Source: an uncultured Mucilaginibacter sp. | GTDB lineage: Bacteria; Bacteroidota; Bacteroidia; Sphingobacteriales; Sphingobacteriaceae | Direction of reading: 5' to 3' | Assembly: GCF_903893715.1 (NCBI RefSeq) | Contig: NZ_CAITNG010000152.1 | Coordinates: forward strand, 1 to 43,157 | DNA length: 43,157 nt | Part shown: positions 1-7,792 of the stretch, piece by piece | Layout: each line of letters begins with the position of its first letter | Position numbering within the stretch: position 1 is the first letter of the stretch | Notes under the pieces: model-generated | Told to the model about the DNA's origin: nothing | The model's input: the letters and a program-made list of their open reading frames with translations, nothing else | The model's database searches: none | Translations under genes and position numbers: made by a program

Positions 1-99
1 CAGCCCACGGCCATATTCCTGTACTACCCGCTTTTTGAACCCTTCGCTGTAATGTACAGCCGGGGTTCTCCTTTTTAATTTAACGCTCTCATTCTCCAT
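1..99 (-). CDS. IS3-family transposase OrfA, N-terminal fragment
   Basis: An open frame starts with ATG at 99 and runs off the left edge after 33 codons. The visible residues include HYSEGFKKRVVQEYGRG, the start of the helix-turn-helix that IS3/IS911 OrfA proteins use to bind the element's own ends. In this family a second frame, orfB (DDE integrase domain), normally follows and is reached by frameshifting; it is outside the window. The start lies 4 bases after a 7-bp inverted repeat, so the transposase leader may fold into a hairpin. The assignment rests on the HTH-like stretch and on the adjacent terminal sequence. Confidence 0.7.
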   Translation of the reverse strand, partial: MENESVKLKRRTPAVHYSEGFKKRVVQEYGRGL

Positions 100-140
100 C
101 TTGTTGACTCTTTTTAGTCAACCTATTTTAGGACGGGACA
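1..140 (-). mobile_element. End of an IS3-type insertion sequence (partial)
   Basis: Read on the minus strand from base 140, the element begins TGTCCCGTCCTAAAATAGG, which fits the TG...CA termini of IS3-family elements. It runs through a short inverted repeat (arms 103-109 and 116-122, GTTGACT/AGTCAAC) into the start of a transposase orfA at base 99. The remainder lies outside the window, so the second end and any target duplication cannot be examined. The boundary at 140 is inferred from the TG terminus. A genome-wide repeat copy starts only 13 bases outside it. Confidence 0.7.
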
Positions 141-152
141 GAACCAAAATAC

Positions 153-170
153 ATGGGTAATTATGGGTGT
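153..170 (-). repeat. Intergenic repeat ACACCCATAAATACCCAT family, copy 1
   Basis: The plus strand reads ATGGGTAATTATGGGTGT, the reverse complement of an 18-base motif found at least six more times in this window (30894, 30986, 31098, 32489, 42063, 42154). It sits 13 bases from the IS end. The rest of the 141-458 gap shows no gene, and I see no other structure in it beyond AT-rich sequence before the antitoxin start. Confidence 0.75.
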
Positions 171-458
171 TTTTAAAAAGTCTTTTCTCTCGCACACCAT
201 TTACTGTTAATTGTTCATCGGTCGATACAATATCGCGATTTTTAGTGGAATCTGCAAATTTGGGTTCCCATTTAATTAGAGATGAGGGCTACTTTTCTAT
301 AGCTTTGTATTTTGAAAAACTTACAAGTTAAGCTGAGGAGCTGTTAGTTTTGAATGGGAAAGACGAAGGTAGGTAGAACAGTTAGCCAAACTGCCGGTTT
401 GGTCAAGGGTGTTTTTTAGGATATTGTTCTTTGTTGAAATAATTTGTAAATTTATCAT

Positions 459-650
459 ATGAAAGGCATACAATACATTACAGATGACGAAGGTAAAAAA
501 TCGGCAGTAGTCATCGACCTTAAAACCTATGGCGAACAATTAGAAGATTTTTTAGATGGGTTGGAAGCCGAACAACGTTTAAATGAACCCGGCGAAGAAT
601 ATAAAACCGTAATGGACAGGATAATCCAGTCGAAAAAAGGGAATGGCTGA
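459..650 (+). CDS. Antitoxin of a RelBE-type toxin-antitoxin pair (Phd/RelB-like)
   Basis: A 63-residue acidic protein encoded directly before a RelE-type toxin. Its N-terminus (YITDDEGKKSAVVIDLKTYGEQLEDF) has the short beta strand plus helix pattern of Phd/YefM/RelB antitoxins, which bind DNA through the N-terminal half and wrap the toxin with the C-terminal half. The C-terminal half is charged and probably disordered when free. The stop codon overlaps the toxin start (ATGGCTGA, 643-650), the usual translational coupling of such pairs. The family call relies mainly on size, context and the AVVI-x-L-x-x-Y pattern. The pair probably represses its own promoter; I could not place that promoter with confidence. 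Confidence 0.75.
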   Translation: MKGIQYITDDEGKKSAVVIDLKTYGEQLEDFLDGLEAEQRLNEPGEEYKTVMDRIIQSKKGNG

Positions 651-906
651 ATATATCCTCATCATTAAGAAATCAGCAGAAAAGGAAATCGCTAACCTTC
701 CTTTGCCGATTGTTGAGAAATTATACAAGGAATTCACTAACCTATCAAGAAATCCACGTCCAAATGGGGTTAGAAAGCTTAGTGGCTTTAAGAATCTTTA
801 CAGGATGCGTCTTGGTGATTATCGTGTCGTTTATAGTATTGAAGATAATGTGCTTATAATCCACGTTTTAAAGGTAGGTCATCGAAAAGACGTTTATAAA
901 TTCTAA
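643..906 (+). CDS. RelE/ParE-family toxin
   Basis: An 87-residue basic protein with the RelE fold signature: an N-terminal strand (YILIIKKSAEKEIANL), a central GVRKLSGFKNLYRMRLGDYRVVYSI segment and the C-terminal VGHRKDVYKF motif. RelE toxins bind the ribosomal A site and cleave mRNA; the basic residues and the C-terminal Arg and Tyr of VGHR..VY match residues used by that family. The gene overlaps its antitoxin by 8 bases and is full length for the family. The pair sits close to an IS end and has no operon partner downstream, since the next gene is a broken DUF4184 frame. ParE-type gyrase toxins share this fold, so the cellular target is inferred. Confidence 0.88.
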   Translation: MAEYILIIKKSAEKEIANLPLPIVEKLYKEFTNLSRNPRPNGVRKLSGFKNLYRMRLGDYRVVYSIEDNVLIIHVLKVGHRKDVYKF

Positions 907-908
907 AA

Positions 909-1638
909 ATGCCTTTAACTTTCTCACACCCGGCAATCGTACTGCCTTTAAATTACCTGCCTAAACGTTGGGTATCGCTTACAGGTTTGATTGTTGGCAG
1001 CGTAGTGCCGGATTTTGAATACTTTATCAGGATGAAGGTGTTTAGCATTTATAGTCATACATGGACGGGGTTGTTTTGGTTCGATTTGCCGATGGCCATT
1101 TTACTTACTTTTGTTTATCACGATATCGTAAGGGTGCCATTTATAAACAATTTACCAAATGCACTGCATATGCGTTTTTCCCAATTCAATAAATTCAACT
1201 GGAATCAATATTTTGTACAAAACGTTCCTGTTGTTATCATCTCTATACTGATTGGCGGCGCATCGCATTTGTTTTGGGATAGCTTTACTCATATAAACGG
1301 TTATTTTGTAGTAAAGTGGAGTATGGCAGGCAAGCTTATTTGGAATGCAAATACCATTGTACAAAATGATTCAACACATTAGTACAATAGTTGGCGGAGC
1401 GGTGATTATTGTGGTAGTTTGTCGAATGCCCGTTGAAAAAATATCAAAATCCGACAGAATATGGCCCTACTGGTTTATTGCAATTGGAGTTGCATTGGTG
1501 GTTGTTGCATCAAGGCTTACGTTTAGTCTTGGTTTTCATCAATACTGGAATATTTTGGTAACCGCAATTTTGGGTACAATATTGGGAGTTATATTGGCAT
1601 CAATATTTTATCAAACAAGAAAAAGTCTTAATTCTTGA
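909..1638 (+). pseudogene. DUF4184-family membrane protein, frameshifted
   Basis: Two overlapping frames together look like one DUF4184 protein of about 240 residues. The first (909-1382) carries FSHPAIVLPL, SVVPDFEYF and ASHLFWDSFTH, histidine/aspartate-rich motifs between hydrophobic segments. The second (ATG at 1345, ending 1638) continues with MQIPLYKMIQHIST and three more membrane segments. They are offset by one base, and the switch falls near 1335-1345. A single-base indel, or a sequencing error, would restore one frame. I see no classic slippery heptamer, so programmed frameshifting is unlikely. The function of DUF4184 is not established. The gene starts 3 bases after the toxin stop, so it may be co-transcribed with the toxin-antitoxin pair. 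Confidence 0.75.
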
Positions 1639-1658
1639 TTCTTGCCTCTTAAGTCTAC

Positions 1659-2279
1659 CTAAAGGTACAATTCCAACTCACCCTTGCCTTCACGGATAAT
1701 TTCAAAATCGCCTTCGGTGCAATCCACCACGGTTGAGGGGGTGGTATCGCCATAACCACCGTCTATCACCAGGTCCACCAGGTCTTCGTATTTTTCGTGG
1801 ATGAGTTCCGGGTCGGTGGAATATTCCATGATTTCGTCGTCATCGTGGATAGAGGTGGACAGGATAGGGTTGCCCAATATTTTTACAATGGCACGGGCAA
1901 TGTTGTTATCGGGCACGCGGATACCCACGGTTTTTTTATTGGAGCTTAACAGTTTGGGCACATTGGCATTGGCCTTAAAAATAAAAGTAAAGGGCCCCGG
2001 CAAAGCTTTTTTTAGTACCCGGAATGTTTCGTTGTCGATGGGTTTGATATAATCGGATATATGGCTCAGATCATAACATACAAACGAGAAATTGGCTTTT
2101 TCGGGTTTAATGTGGCGCAATTTGCAAATGGCCTCGATAGCACGGTGGTTGGTAATATCGCAGCCCATGCCATAAACGGTATCGGTGGGGTAGATGATGA
2201 TGCCGCCCTTGCGCAAAACCTCAACAACCTGTTCAATAGCTTTTTCGTTCGGGTTTTCGGGATATATTCTGATGAGCAT
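1659..2279 (-). CDS. YciO/YrdC/Sua5-family protein (threonylcarbamoyl-AMP synthase-like)
   Basis: A 206-residue single-domain protein with the YrdC fold. [18 protein letters not shown] is the nucleotide/threonine-binding region, followed by [24 protein letters not shown] and GIRVPDN. YrdC/Sua5 proteins form threonylcarbamoyl-AMP for the t6A37 modification of tRNA. The length and the [21 protein letters not shown] region resemble E. coli YciO more than TsaC, and YciO's role in t6A synthesis is less certain. Its promoter lies just downstream of the yceI terminator, so it is probably a separate unit. It converges with the broken DUF4184 gene. Confidence 0.85.
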   Translation of the reverse strand: MLIRIYPENPNEKAIEQVVEVLRKGGIIIYPTDTVYGMGCDITNHRAIEAICKLRHIKPEKANFSFVCYDLSHISDYIKPIDNETFRVLKKALPGPFTFIFKANANVPKLLSSNKKTVGIRVPDNNIARAIVKILGNPILSTSIHDDDEIMEYSTDPELIHEKYEDLVDLVIDGGYGDTTPSTVVDCTEGDFEIIREGKGELELYL

Positions 2280-2283
2280 GGTA

Positions 2284-2324
2284 TTTGTTGCAACAAACGC
2301 GCTTTTAATTTGTGCGCAAAACTA
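2284..2324 (-). promoter_or_regulatory. Promoter -7 element and palindrome upstream of the YciO-like gene
   Basis: On the minus strand TAGTTTTG (2317-2324) matches the Bacteroidota -7 consensus TAnnTTTG exactly; no clear -33 TTG is present. Between it and the start codon (2279) lies a perfect 14-bp palindrome, TTTGTTGCAACAAA (2284-2297). This is a plausible operator or a leader hairpin touching the translation start. Function is inferred. Confidence 0.5.
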
Positions 2325-2333
2325 AGCAAATAA

Positions 2334-2363
2334 AAAAAGCCATCCGTTACCGAATGGCTTTTT
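2334..2363 (-). terminator. Intrinsic terminator after the YceI gene
   Basis: On the minus strand AAAAAGCCATTCG-gtaa-CGGATGGCTTTTTT forms a stem ending in a T run, 21 bases after the yceI-type stop codon. It separates that gene from the YciO-like gene. Confidence 0.85.
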
Positions 2364-2383
2364 ATGCTATATATCACGTTCTA

Positions 2384-2902
2384 TTAAGCTTGTTTTGCAA
2401 ACTGAACGTTAATGATCAGTTTTACATCTTCGCCAACTACTACGGCGCCGGCTTCGGTAATGCCATCCCAAACTAAACCAAATTCTTTACGGTTTATTTT
2501 GCCTGTTATTTCAAAACCTGCCTTAAGGTTACCATAAAAATCGGTAGCGGTACCGCCAAAGTCAACATCCAGGATTACGGGTTTGGTAACATCTTTAATG
2601 GTAAGGTTACCCGCCAGTTTCGAGCCATCAAACGAGGTTGATTTAAAAGTGATCTTGGGGTATTTTTCTGCATCAAAAAACTCAGCCGATTTTAAGTGGC
2701 CGTCGCGTTGCGGCTGGGTGGTATCGATGCTGTCAACATCTAACGAAAACTCTGCCTCTGCGCCTTCAAAGCTATCGCTTTGGGTAGTTACCGAGCCTTC
2801 GAATGTCTTGAATGACCCTGTTACGGTTGAAATAACGAGGTGCTTGATCTTAAACTGTACTTCTGAGTGCATTGGGTCTAACACCCATTTTGTTGTTGCC
2901 AT
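2384..2902 (-). CDS. YceI family protein
   Basis: A 172-residue protein matching the YceI family over its length: start WVLDPMHSEVQFKIKHLVIS, then GSFKTFEGSV, HLKSAEFFDAEKYPKITFKS, GNLTIKDVTKPV and the C-terminal GEDVKLIINVQF. YceI proteins form a lipocalin-like barrel; some bind polyisoprenoid lipids. There is no signal peptide, so this copy is predicted to be cytoplasmic. It is a single gene with its own promoter and terminator. The biological role of cytoplasmic YceI proteins is not settled. Confidence 0.92.
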   Translation of the reverse strand: MATTKWVLDPMHSEVQFKIKHLVISTVTGSFKTFEGSVTTQSDSFEGAEAEFSLDVDSIDTTQPQRDGHLKSAEFFDAEKYPKITFKSTSFDGSKLAGNLTIKDVTKPVILDVDFGGTATDFYGNLKAGFEITGKINRKEFGLVWDGITEAGAVVVGEDVKLIINVQFAKQA

Positions 2903-2940
2903 GATATTTAATTTTTTTAGTGTTTTTTGTTTTTACTGTG

Positions 2941-2948
2941 CAAATATA
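2941..2948 (-). promoter_or_regulatory. Promoter -7 element of the YceI gene
   Basis: On the minus strand TATATTTG matches TAnnTTTG exactly, 38 bases before the start codon. Just upstream, 2959-2970 is a perfect 12-bp palindrome (ATGTTTAAACAT) overlapping the expected -33 region, a possible operator. The rest of the 2903-3278 gap holds no gene that I can see. Confidence 0.55.
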
Positions 2949-3224
2949 AACACAATAGATGTTTAAACATGTAATTTAATTGTAAACAAATTATGATGCT
3001 TCAACAGGGTGGGGCCGGGATTGTTTGAGCTAAGGTAACAATAGCATATAAAACGATTGTCGGCATTAATATTAGGCAAATCAAAAGACAGGCAACGGCA
3101 TTTATGTGCTGACTGCAAACAGTTATAAAATCTCTGACAAAAATTCTGCTGTATTAGTCATGGTAAACGGGCAAAAAACTTTGTTAAACGTTGAATTTGG
3201 CATATAACCTGTTATTATAATTCG

Positions 3225-3232
3225 CATATTTG
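3225..3232 (+). promoter_or_regulatory. Possible -7 element of the Lrp-type regulator
   Basis: CATATTTG differs from TAnnTTTG at one position and lies 46 bases before the regulator's ATG. No well-spaced TTG is present. The call is weak and positional only. Confidence 0.3.
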
Positions 3233-3278
3233 ATAAATTTTATGTTAAGTTAAATATCAACGGTTAGTATATAATAAA

Positions 3279-3761
3279 ATGTCATCCAATAACAACCAAA
3301 ATGGCTCGCTCGACGACCTCGATTTTTCGATATTAATGCTCCTGCAGCAAGACGGCCGTATGTCGTTCACTGTAATGGCCGAAAAATTAGGCGTGTCTAT
3401 CAGTAACATACGCATGCGGGTAGGTAAACTGATAGAAGATAAAACCATCCAGATAGTGGGCCGGGTAAACCCCGAGAAAGTGGGATTTCATGCTTATGCG
3501 CACATCAAGGTATCGGTAAGGCCTGCGAACCTGATCGAAAAAGTAACCGAACAATTGGTGCATTTGCCCGAAATAAGCTTTTTGGCCACCACATCAGGCG
3601 ATTTTGATATTGAGGTTGATGTAATGTGCCGCGATAATACGCATCTGGTGGAGCTGATCAACGAGCATATCAGCTGTATTGAAGGGGTGTACCAAACCAA
3701 AACGGATATGTATTTTAAAGTGATAAAATTAGCGCAACCCGACCTGGGTTCGTTAAGATAA
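3279..3761 (+). CDS. Lrp/AsnC-family transcriptional regulator
   Basis: A 160-residue protein. It has an N-terminal winged helix-turn-helix (about residues 11-60: LDDLDFSILMLLQQDGRMSF, then AEKLGVSISNIRMRVGKL) and a C-terminal AsnC/RAM effector-binding domain (about 75-150, with FLATTSGDFDIEVDVMCRD). Lrp/AsnC proteins form dimers and octamers and respond to amino acids or related small molecules. It is the first gene of a co-directional run ending at preA, so it probably controls the pyrimidine-degradation genes. Beta-alanine or a pathway intermediate would be a logical effector, but that is inference. The gap of 159 bases to the next gene leaves room for a separate promoter. Confidence 0.9.
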   Translation: MSSNNNQNGSLDDLDFSILMLLQQDGRMSFTVMAEKLGVSISNIRMRVGKLIEDKTIQIVGRVNPEKVGFHAYAHIKVSVRPANLIEKVTEQLVHLPEISFLATTSGDFDIEVDVMCRDNTHLVELINEHISCIEGVYQTKTDMYFKVIKLAQPDLGSLR

Positions 3762-3920
3762 GCGTACCTTCGTATAAAGGTTTAGCTGCTGAGATAGCCT
3801 TTGAGAGAAAAGCATATTTTGCAAAATTTAATCAAATAATTGCATTTTTTATTTTATTCTATTTATTTTTAATCTTAATTTGTTAAAAATGGAGGTAAGT
3901 AGAAGTCAAAACCATCTGAA

Positions 3921-4799
3921 TTGAACCGTATAGCCGAGTCTGAACTGATAATAACCCCGCGTGGTGCCATTTACCACCTGGACGTAACACCCGATGAAAT
4001 AGCAACCAACATTATCACCGTTGGCGACCCGGACCGGGTTGGGGAAGTAAGCAAACATTTTGATACCATTGAAGTAAAGCGCGCGCACCGCGAATTTGTA
4101 ACACATACAGGCGATTTGGGCAAAAAGCGGGTGTCGGTGGTTTCGACAGGCATAGGTACTGATAATATCGACATTGTTTTTAATGAACTCGACGCGTTAT
4201 TAAATATTGATTTTGCGTCGCGAACGGTTAATAAAAAATTAAAGCAACTCAATATCATACGTATAGGAACATCAGGTTCGTTACAAAAGGATATCCCGGT
4301 GGATAGTTTTTTGGTATCGACACATGGCCTGGGAATCGACAACCTGATGAACTTTTACGCTGTGGCGGAAAATAAAGAGGGACAGGGGATTATTGATGCT
4401 TTTATAACACAGACGGGTTTGTTGGGCAAAGTATCGGCACCCTATATCAACGCCTGCGATTCCGGCCTGTTAAAACGGTTTGACGAAGGTTTTTACAAGG
4501 GCATAACGGTTACTTGTCCCGGTTTTTATGGTCCGCAAGGGCGGGTGTTAAGGTTAGGTCTCAGTAACCCCGGGTTTATAGATAAGTTATCCGAGTTTAA
4601 CCATAATGGTCTCCGGATAAGTAACTTTGAAATGGAAACAGCGGGTATATACGGTTTGGGCAACGCCTTAGGGCATAAAGTCATCAGCCTCAATGCCATC
4701 ATTGCCAACCGGGTAACCGGTGCTTTCTCTAATAAAGCGCAGGCAACTATGGAAGCTTTAATACAAAAAACGCTCGATATTTTTTCGGGCATCGAATAA
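3921..4799 (+). CDS. Nucleoside phosphorylase, uridine phosphorylase-like
   Basis: A 292-residue protein of the PNP/UDP phosphorylase family 1. TVGDPDRV near residue 33 is the phosphate-binding loop, VVSTGIGTDN precedes the core, IRIGTSGSLQ is the conserved Gly-rich strand, and FEMETAGIYGLG carries the ribose-binding Glu-Met-Glu. The expected reaction is uridine plus phosphate giving uracil plus ribose-1-phosphate, which would feed the uracil degradation genes that follow. The start is unusual: in this frame the only candidate upstream of the conserved RIAESELI residues is TTG at 3921, because a TAG lies at 3900-3902. The ATG at 3889 is in another frame and stops at 3924. Substrate preference (uridine or another nucleoside) is inferred from context. 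Confidence 0.85.
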   Translation: MNRIAESELIITPRGAIYHLDVTPDEIATNIITVGDPDRVGEVSKHFDTIEVKRAHREFVTHTGDLGKKRVSVVSTGIGTDNIDIVFNELDALLNIDFASRTVNKKLKQLNIIRIGTSGSLQKDIPVDSFLVSTHGLGIDNLMNFYAVAENKEGQGIIDAFITQTGLLGKVSAPYINACDSGLLKRFDEGFYKGITVTCPGFYGPQGRVLRLGLSNPGFIDKLSEFNHNGLRISNFEMETAGIYGLGNALGHKVISLNAIIANRVTGAFSNKAQATMEALIQKTLDIFSGIE

Positions 4800-4808
4800 G
4801 ATAATTTT

Positions 4809-6278
4809 ATGATACAGACGATGAAATATGGTCCGGTTAAGAATTTTATAGACGGAGCTTTTGTAGAGAGCGAAACCAGTAAAATTATGCAGGTAATTTC
4901 GCCGGTTGACGGCTCACTATTGTCGGAAGTACCGATGTCCGAGGCGAGCGATCTCGACCTTGCTGTGCAATCCGCTAAAGCGGCCTTCAAAAAATGGTCG
5001 GCCACACCGATAAAAGAACGGGTGCAGGTATTTTTCAGGTATAAAACCCTGTTGGAAAAAAACCTCGTCGAACTGGCCAAACTGGTAGAAGAAGAAAATG
5101 GCAAAACATATACCGAGGCTGTTGCCGAAATAGAGAAATCGATAGAACTGACAGAATTTGCATGCTCATTACCTCAGCTCATCACCGGCGAACTGCTGGA
5201 AGTGAGCAAAGGCATCGAGTGCCGCACGGAATATGTACCCCTGGGCGTGGTGGCATCAATTGTGCCATTCAATTTCCCGAGCATGGTGCCCAACTGGACC
5301 ATCCCCAATGCCATTGCTTTGGGCAACTGCATGATCATGAAACCATCCGAAAAGGTGCCGCTAAGCGTTGGCCGCTTGGCCGAATTGCTAAAAGAAGCCG
5401 GTTTGCCTGATGGCGTATTGAACGTTGTTCATGGCGATAGCGCGATAGTTGAAGCCATTTGCGACCATCCCGGCATTGAAGCGGTATCCTTTGTCGGCTC
5501 GACCAAAGTGGCCAAGATCGTTTACAAACGTGCTACATCAAACCTTAAACGCTGCCTTGCTTTAGGCGGTGCAAAAAACCATTTGTTGGTTTTACCTGAT
5601 GCTATTCCGGGTATGACGGCACAAAACATCACCGCGAGTATGAGCGGCTGCGCAGGGCAACGTTGTATGGCGGCATCGGCTATGGTTGGGGTAGGCAATG
5701 TGGACCATATCATCGACCAGTTAGTGATCGAGGCGCAAAAGGTTGTTCCCGGTCAAAACCTGGGTGCGGTGATCAGCAAAGAATCGAAAGAAAGAATAGA
5801 AGCTTACATCACCAGCGCCGAAAAGCAAGGTGCCAAGATATTATTGGATGGCCGTCAGCCCAACGTTCCTGGCAAAGAAAACGGTTATTATGTTGGCCCT
5901 ACGGTAATAGACTTTGTAACGCCCGACATGGATGTAGCCAAAGAGGAGATCTTTGGCCCGGTGATCAGCATTATGCGCACCAAAACATTGGATGAGGCCT
6001 TGGCTATCGAAAATGCCAATGCTTATGGCAACGCGGCATCCGTATTTACCCAAAACGGAGGCGCGGCACGCTATGTGATCAATAATGCAAGCGCTGGTAT
6101 GGTGGGCGTAAATGTGGGCGTACCCGTTCCCCGCGAGCCGTTCTCATTTGGTGGCTGGAACGAAAGCAAATTCGGCGTGGGAGATATCACCGGCAAAAGC
6201 TCCATAGAGTTTTGGACGAAACTAAAAAAATCGACCACCAAATGGAACCCGGAAGCGGGGGTTAACTGGATGAGTTAA
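4809..6278 (+). CDS. mmsA: CoA-acylating methylmalonate/malonate-semialdehyde dehydrogenase
   Basis: A 489-residue member of the CoA-acylating aldehyde dehydrogenase branch. It shows PFNFPSMVP (Asn155), SFVGSTKVA for NAD binding, LGGAKNH where ordinary aldehyde dehydrogenases have a general-base Glu, and catalytic Cys286 in SGCAGQRCMA. These traits mark the MmsA/IolA subfamily, which converts methylmalonate or malonate semialdehyde to propionyl- or acetyl-CoA with release of CO2. In this cluster the natural substrate is malonate semialdehyde made from beta-alanine, giving acetyl-CoA. It starts 9 bases after the phosphorylase stop and is probably co-transcribed. Valine or inositol catabolism would be the alternative role, but no genes of those pathways are nearby. 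Confidence 0.9.
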   Translation: MIQTMKYGPVKNFIDGAFVESETSKIMQVISPVDGSLLSEVPMSEASDLDLAVQSAKAAFKKWSATPIKERVQVFFRYKTLLEKNLVELAKLVEEENGKTYTEAVAEIEKSIELTEFACSLPQLITGELLEVSKGIECRTEYVPLGVVASIVPFNFPSMVPNWTIPNAIALGNCMIMKPSEKVPLSVGRLAELLKEAGLPDGVLNVVHGDSAIVEAICDHPGIEAVSFVGSTKVAKIVYKRATSNLKRCLALGGAKNHLLVLPDAIPGMTAQNITASMSGCAGQRCMAASAMVGVGNVDHIIDQLVIEAQKVVPGQNLGAVISKESKERIEAYITSAEKQGAKILLDGRQPNVPGKENGYYVGPTVIDFVTPDMDVAKEEIFGPVISIMRTKTLDEALAIENANAYGNAASVFTQNGGAARYVINNASAGMVGVNVGVPVPREPFSFGGWNESKFGVGDITGKSSIEFWTKLKKSTTKWNPEAGVNWMS

Positions 6279-6443
6279 AGCAGTTCATTGGTTCATTAGT
6301 TCAATTGTTTATTAGTAGGTTGCCGCTAAAAATAATGAACCCCTGCCACCAATGAACCAATGAACCTATGACGAATGAACTAATGAACAAGATGTTGAAT
6401 TGCTAAGACCAATGAACCGATGAACAAATCAACTAATGAACTA
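6279..6443 (+). repeat. Tandem ATGAACCA/ATGAACTA repeat tract
   Basis: The gap between the dehydrogenase and the aminotransferase is filled with loosely repeated 7-9 base units (TTCATTGGTTCATTAGTTCA at the left, AATGAACCAATGAACC and AATGAACTAATGAAC at the right). The units read in both orientations, so the tract could fold back on itself. The same unit recurs near 13090, 41310 and 42125-42390. It extends into the possible upstream start of the aminotransferase. Confidence 0.75.
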
Positions 6444-7781
6444 ATGACCGAAACCGAAGAAATCCTACAAAATAACTTCGACTATACCTTGTTTTCGTGG
6501 AGCAAGCAAAAGGGTATCAATCCCATCGCGGTAAAATATGCCGAAGGGGTTTACCTGTACGATTACGAGGGCAAACGCTACCTCGATTTTTCATCTGGAT
6601 TGATGAACGTGAACATAGGCCATGGTAACCAGCGCGTAACGCAGGCCGTAATGGAGCAAATGCAGCAGGTAAGCTACGTTACCCCAAGCTGCGTTACCAA
6701 AGCACGTGGCGAATTGGGCAAGAAATTAGCCGAGATCAGTCCGGGCAACTTGACCAAAACCTTGTTCACCGTATGTGGCGCTACGGCTATCGAGAACGCG
6801 ATAAAACTGGCGAGGATATATACGGGCCGGCATAAGATCATCACCCGTTACAGGGCATTCCATGGTTCATCATACGGTGCCATGACAGCCGGTGGCGATC
6901 CGCGTAAGCTGGCTGCAGATGCGCAACAGGCACCCAATTTTGTGCACGTGGAAGACCCCTATTGCTACCGTTGCCCTTGGGGAAAAGAAATGAACACCTG
7001 CAACCGCGAGTGCGTAAGCCATATTGAGCGTGTCATCGACTTTGAAGGCCCTGAAAACATAGCCGCCATATTAATGGAAGGCGAAAGCGGCACCTCGGGC
7101 TGTATCAAGTACCCGCCTGATTACCTAAAAAAAATACGCGCCCTTTGCGATAAACATGGCATCCTGCTCATCGCCGACGAGGTAATGAGCGGTTTTGGGC
7201 GTACCGGCAAATGGTTTGGCGTGGATAACCATGGCGGCGTAGTGCCCGATATGATCGCGACAGCCAAAGGCATTACCGCTGGCTATTTGCCATTGGGCGC
7301 GCTCATCGTAACCGATAAAATTGCTGATACATTTGATGATAAACCCTTGATGCTGGGTTTAACTTACTCGGCACACCCGGTAACCTGCGCGGCAGGGGTA
7401 GAGGTATTGAAAATTTACGAGGACGAGCATTTAATTGAAAACGCCGCCGCGATGGGACATTATATCGATATGCGCATTAACGAACTGAAAAAGATACACC
7501 CAAGCATAGGCGATTTCAGGAATACGGGCTTGTTGGGTTGTATCGAATTAGTAAAAAACCGCAATACCAAAGAACCCATGGCACCATACAATGCCAAACC
7601 CGATGAAATGGCTATCATGAACAAAGTGGCCGCAAAGATCAAGGAATTAGGCATGTACGCTTTTGTACGTTGGAACTATGTGTTCATCGCGCCGCCGTTA
7701 AGCATTACACAGGCACAGGTTGACGAAGGTTTGGCCATCATATCGCAGGCTATCGCTATTGCGGATGAATATGTTTATTGA
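6444..7781 (+). CDS. Class III aminotransferase, probable beta-alanine:2-oxo acid aminotransferase
   Basis: A PLP-dependent class III (fold type I) enzyme of 445 residues. The catalytic Lys is in TAKGITAGYLPLGA (residue 275 from this start); EVMSGFGRTGKWF holds the cofactor-binding Asp region, and FHGSSYGAMTAGG the phosphate-binding segment. A Cys-rich insert (YCYRCPWG...CNREC) is shared by a subset of these enzymes. In context it should transfer the amino group of beta-alanine, giving malonate semialdehyde for the preceding dehydrogenase. The ATG at 6444 is preferred. The in-frame ATG at 6420 adds eight residues (MNKSTNEL) encoded by the upstream tandem repeat. Taurine or another omega-amino acid is a possible alternative substrate. 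Confidence 0.87.
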   Translation: MTETEEILQNNFDYTLFSWSKQKGINPIAVKYAEGVYLYDYEGKRYLDFSSGLMNVNIGHGNQRVTQAVMEQMQQVSYVTPSCVTKARGELGKKLAEISPGNLTKTLFTVCGATAIENAIKLARIYTGRHKIITRYRAFHGSSYGAMTAGGDPRKLAADAQQAPNFVHVEDPYCYRCPWGKEMNTCNRECVSHIERVIDFEGPENIAAILMEGESGTSGCIKYPPDYLKKIRALCDKHGILLIADEVMSGFGRTGKWFGVDNHGGVVPDMIATAKGITAGYLPLGALIVTDKIADTFDDKPLMLGLTYSAHPVTCAAGVEVLKIYEDEHLIENAAAMGHYIDMRINELKKIHPSIGDFRNTGLLGCIELVKNRNTKEPMAPYNAKPDEMAIMNKVAAKIKELGMYAFVRWNYVFIAPPLSITQAQVDEGLAIISQAIAIADEYVY

Positions 7782-7792
7782 TAAATTTATCC

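Noticed and set aside
3762..3920. Promoter for the pyrimidine block after the Lrp gene
   Set aside because: AT-rich with several near matches to TAnnTTTG (for example around 3879), but none has all fixed positions and a spaced TTG.
6279..6443. CRISPR-like array
   Set aside because: Units are 7-9 bases, imperfect and contiguous with no spacers, and there are no cas genes.
7778..7792. TTG start for the NCS1 transporter overlapping the aminotransferase stop
   Set aside because: ATG 7793 is only five codons farther and begins a typical soluble N-terminus; the TTG adds unconserved residues.
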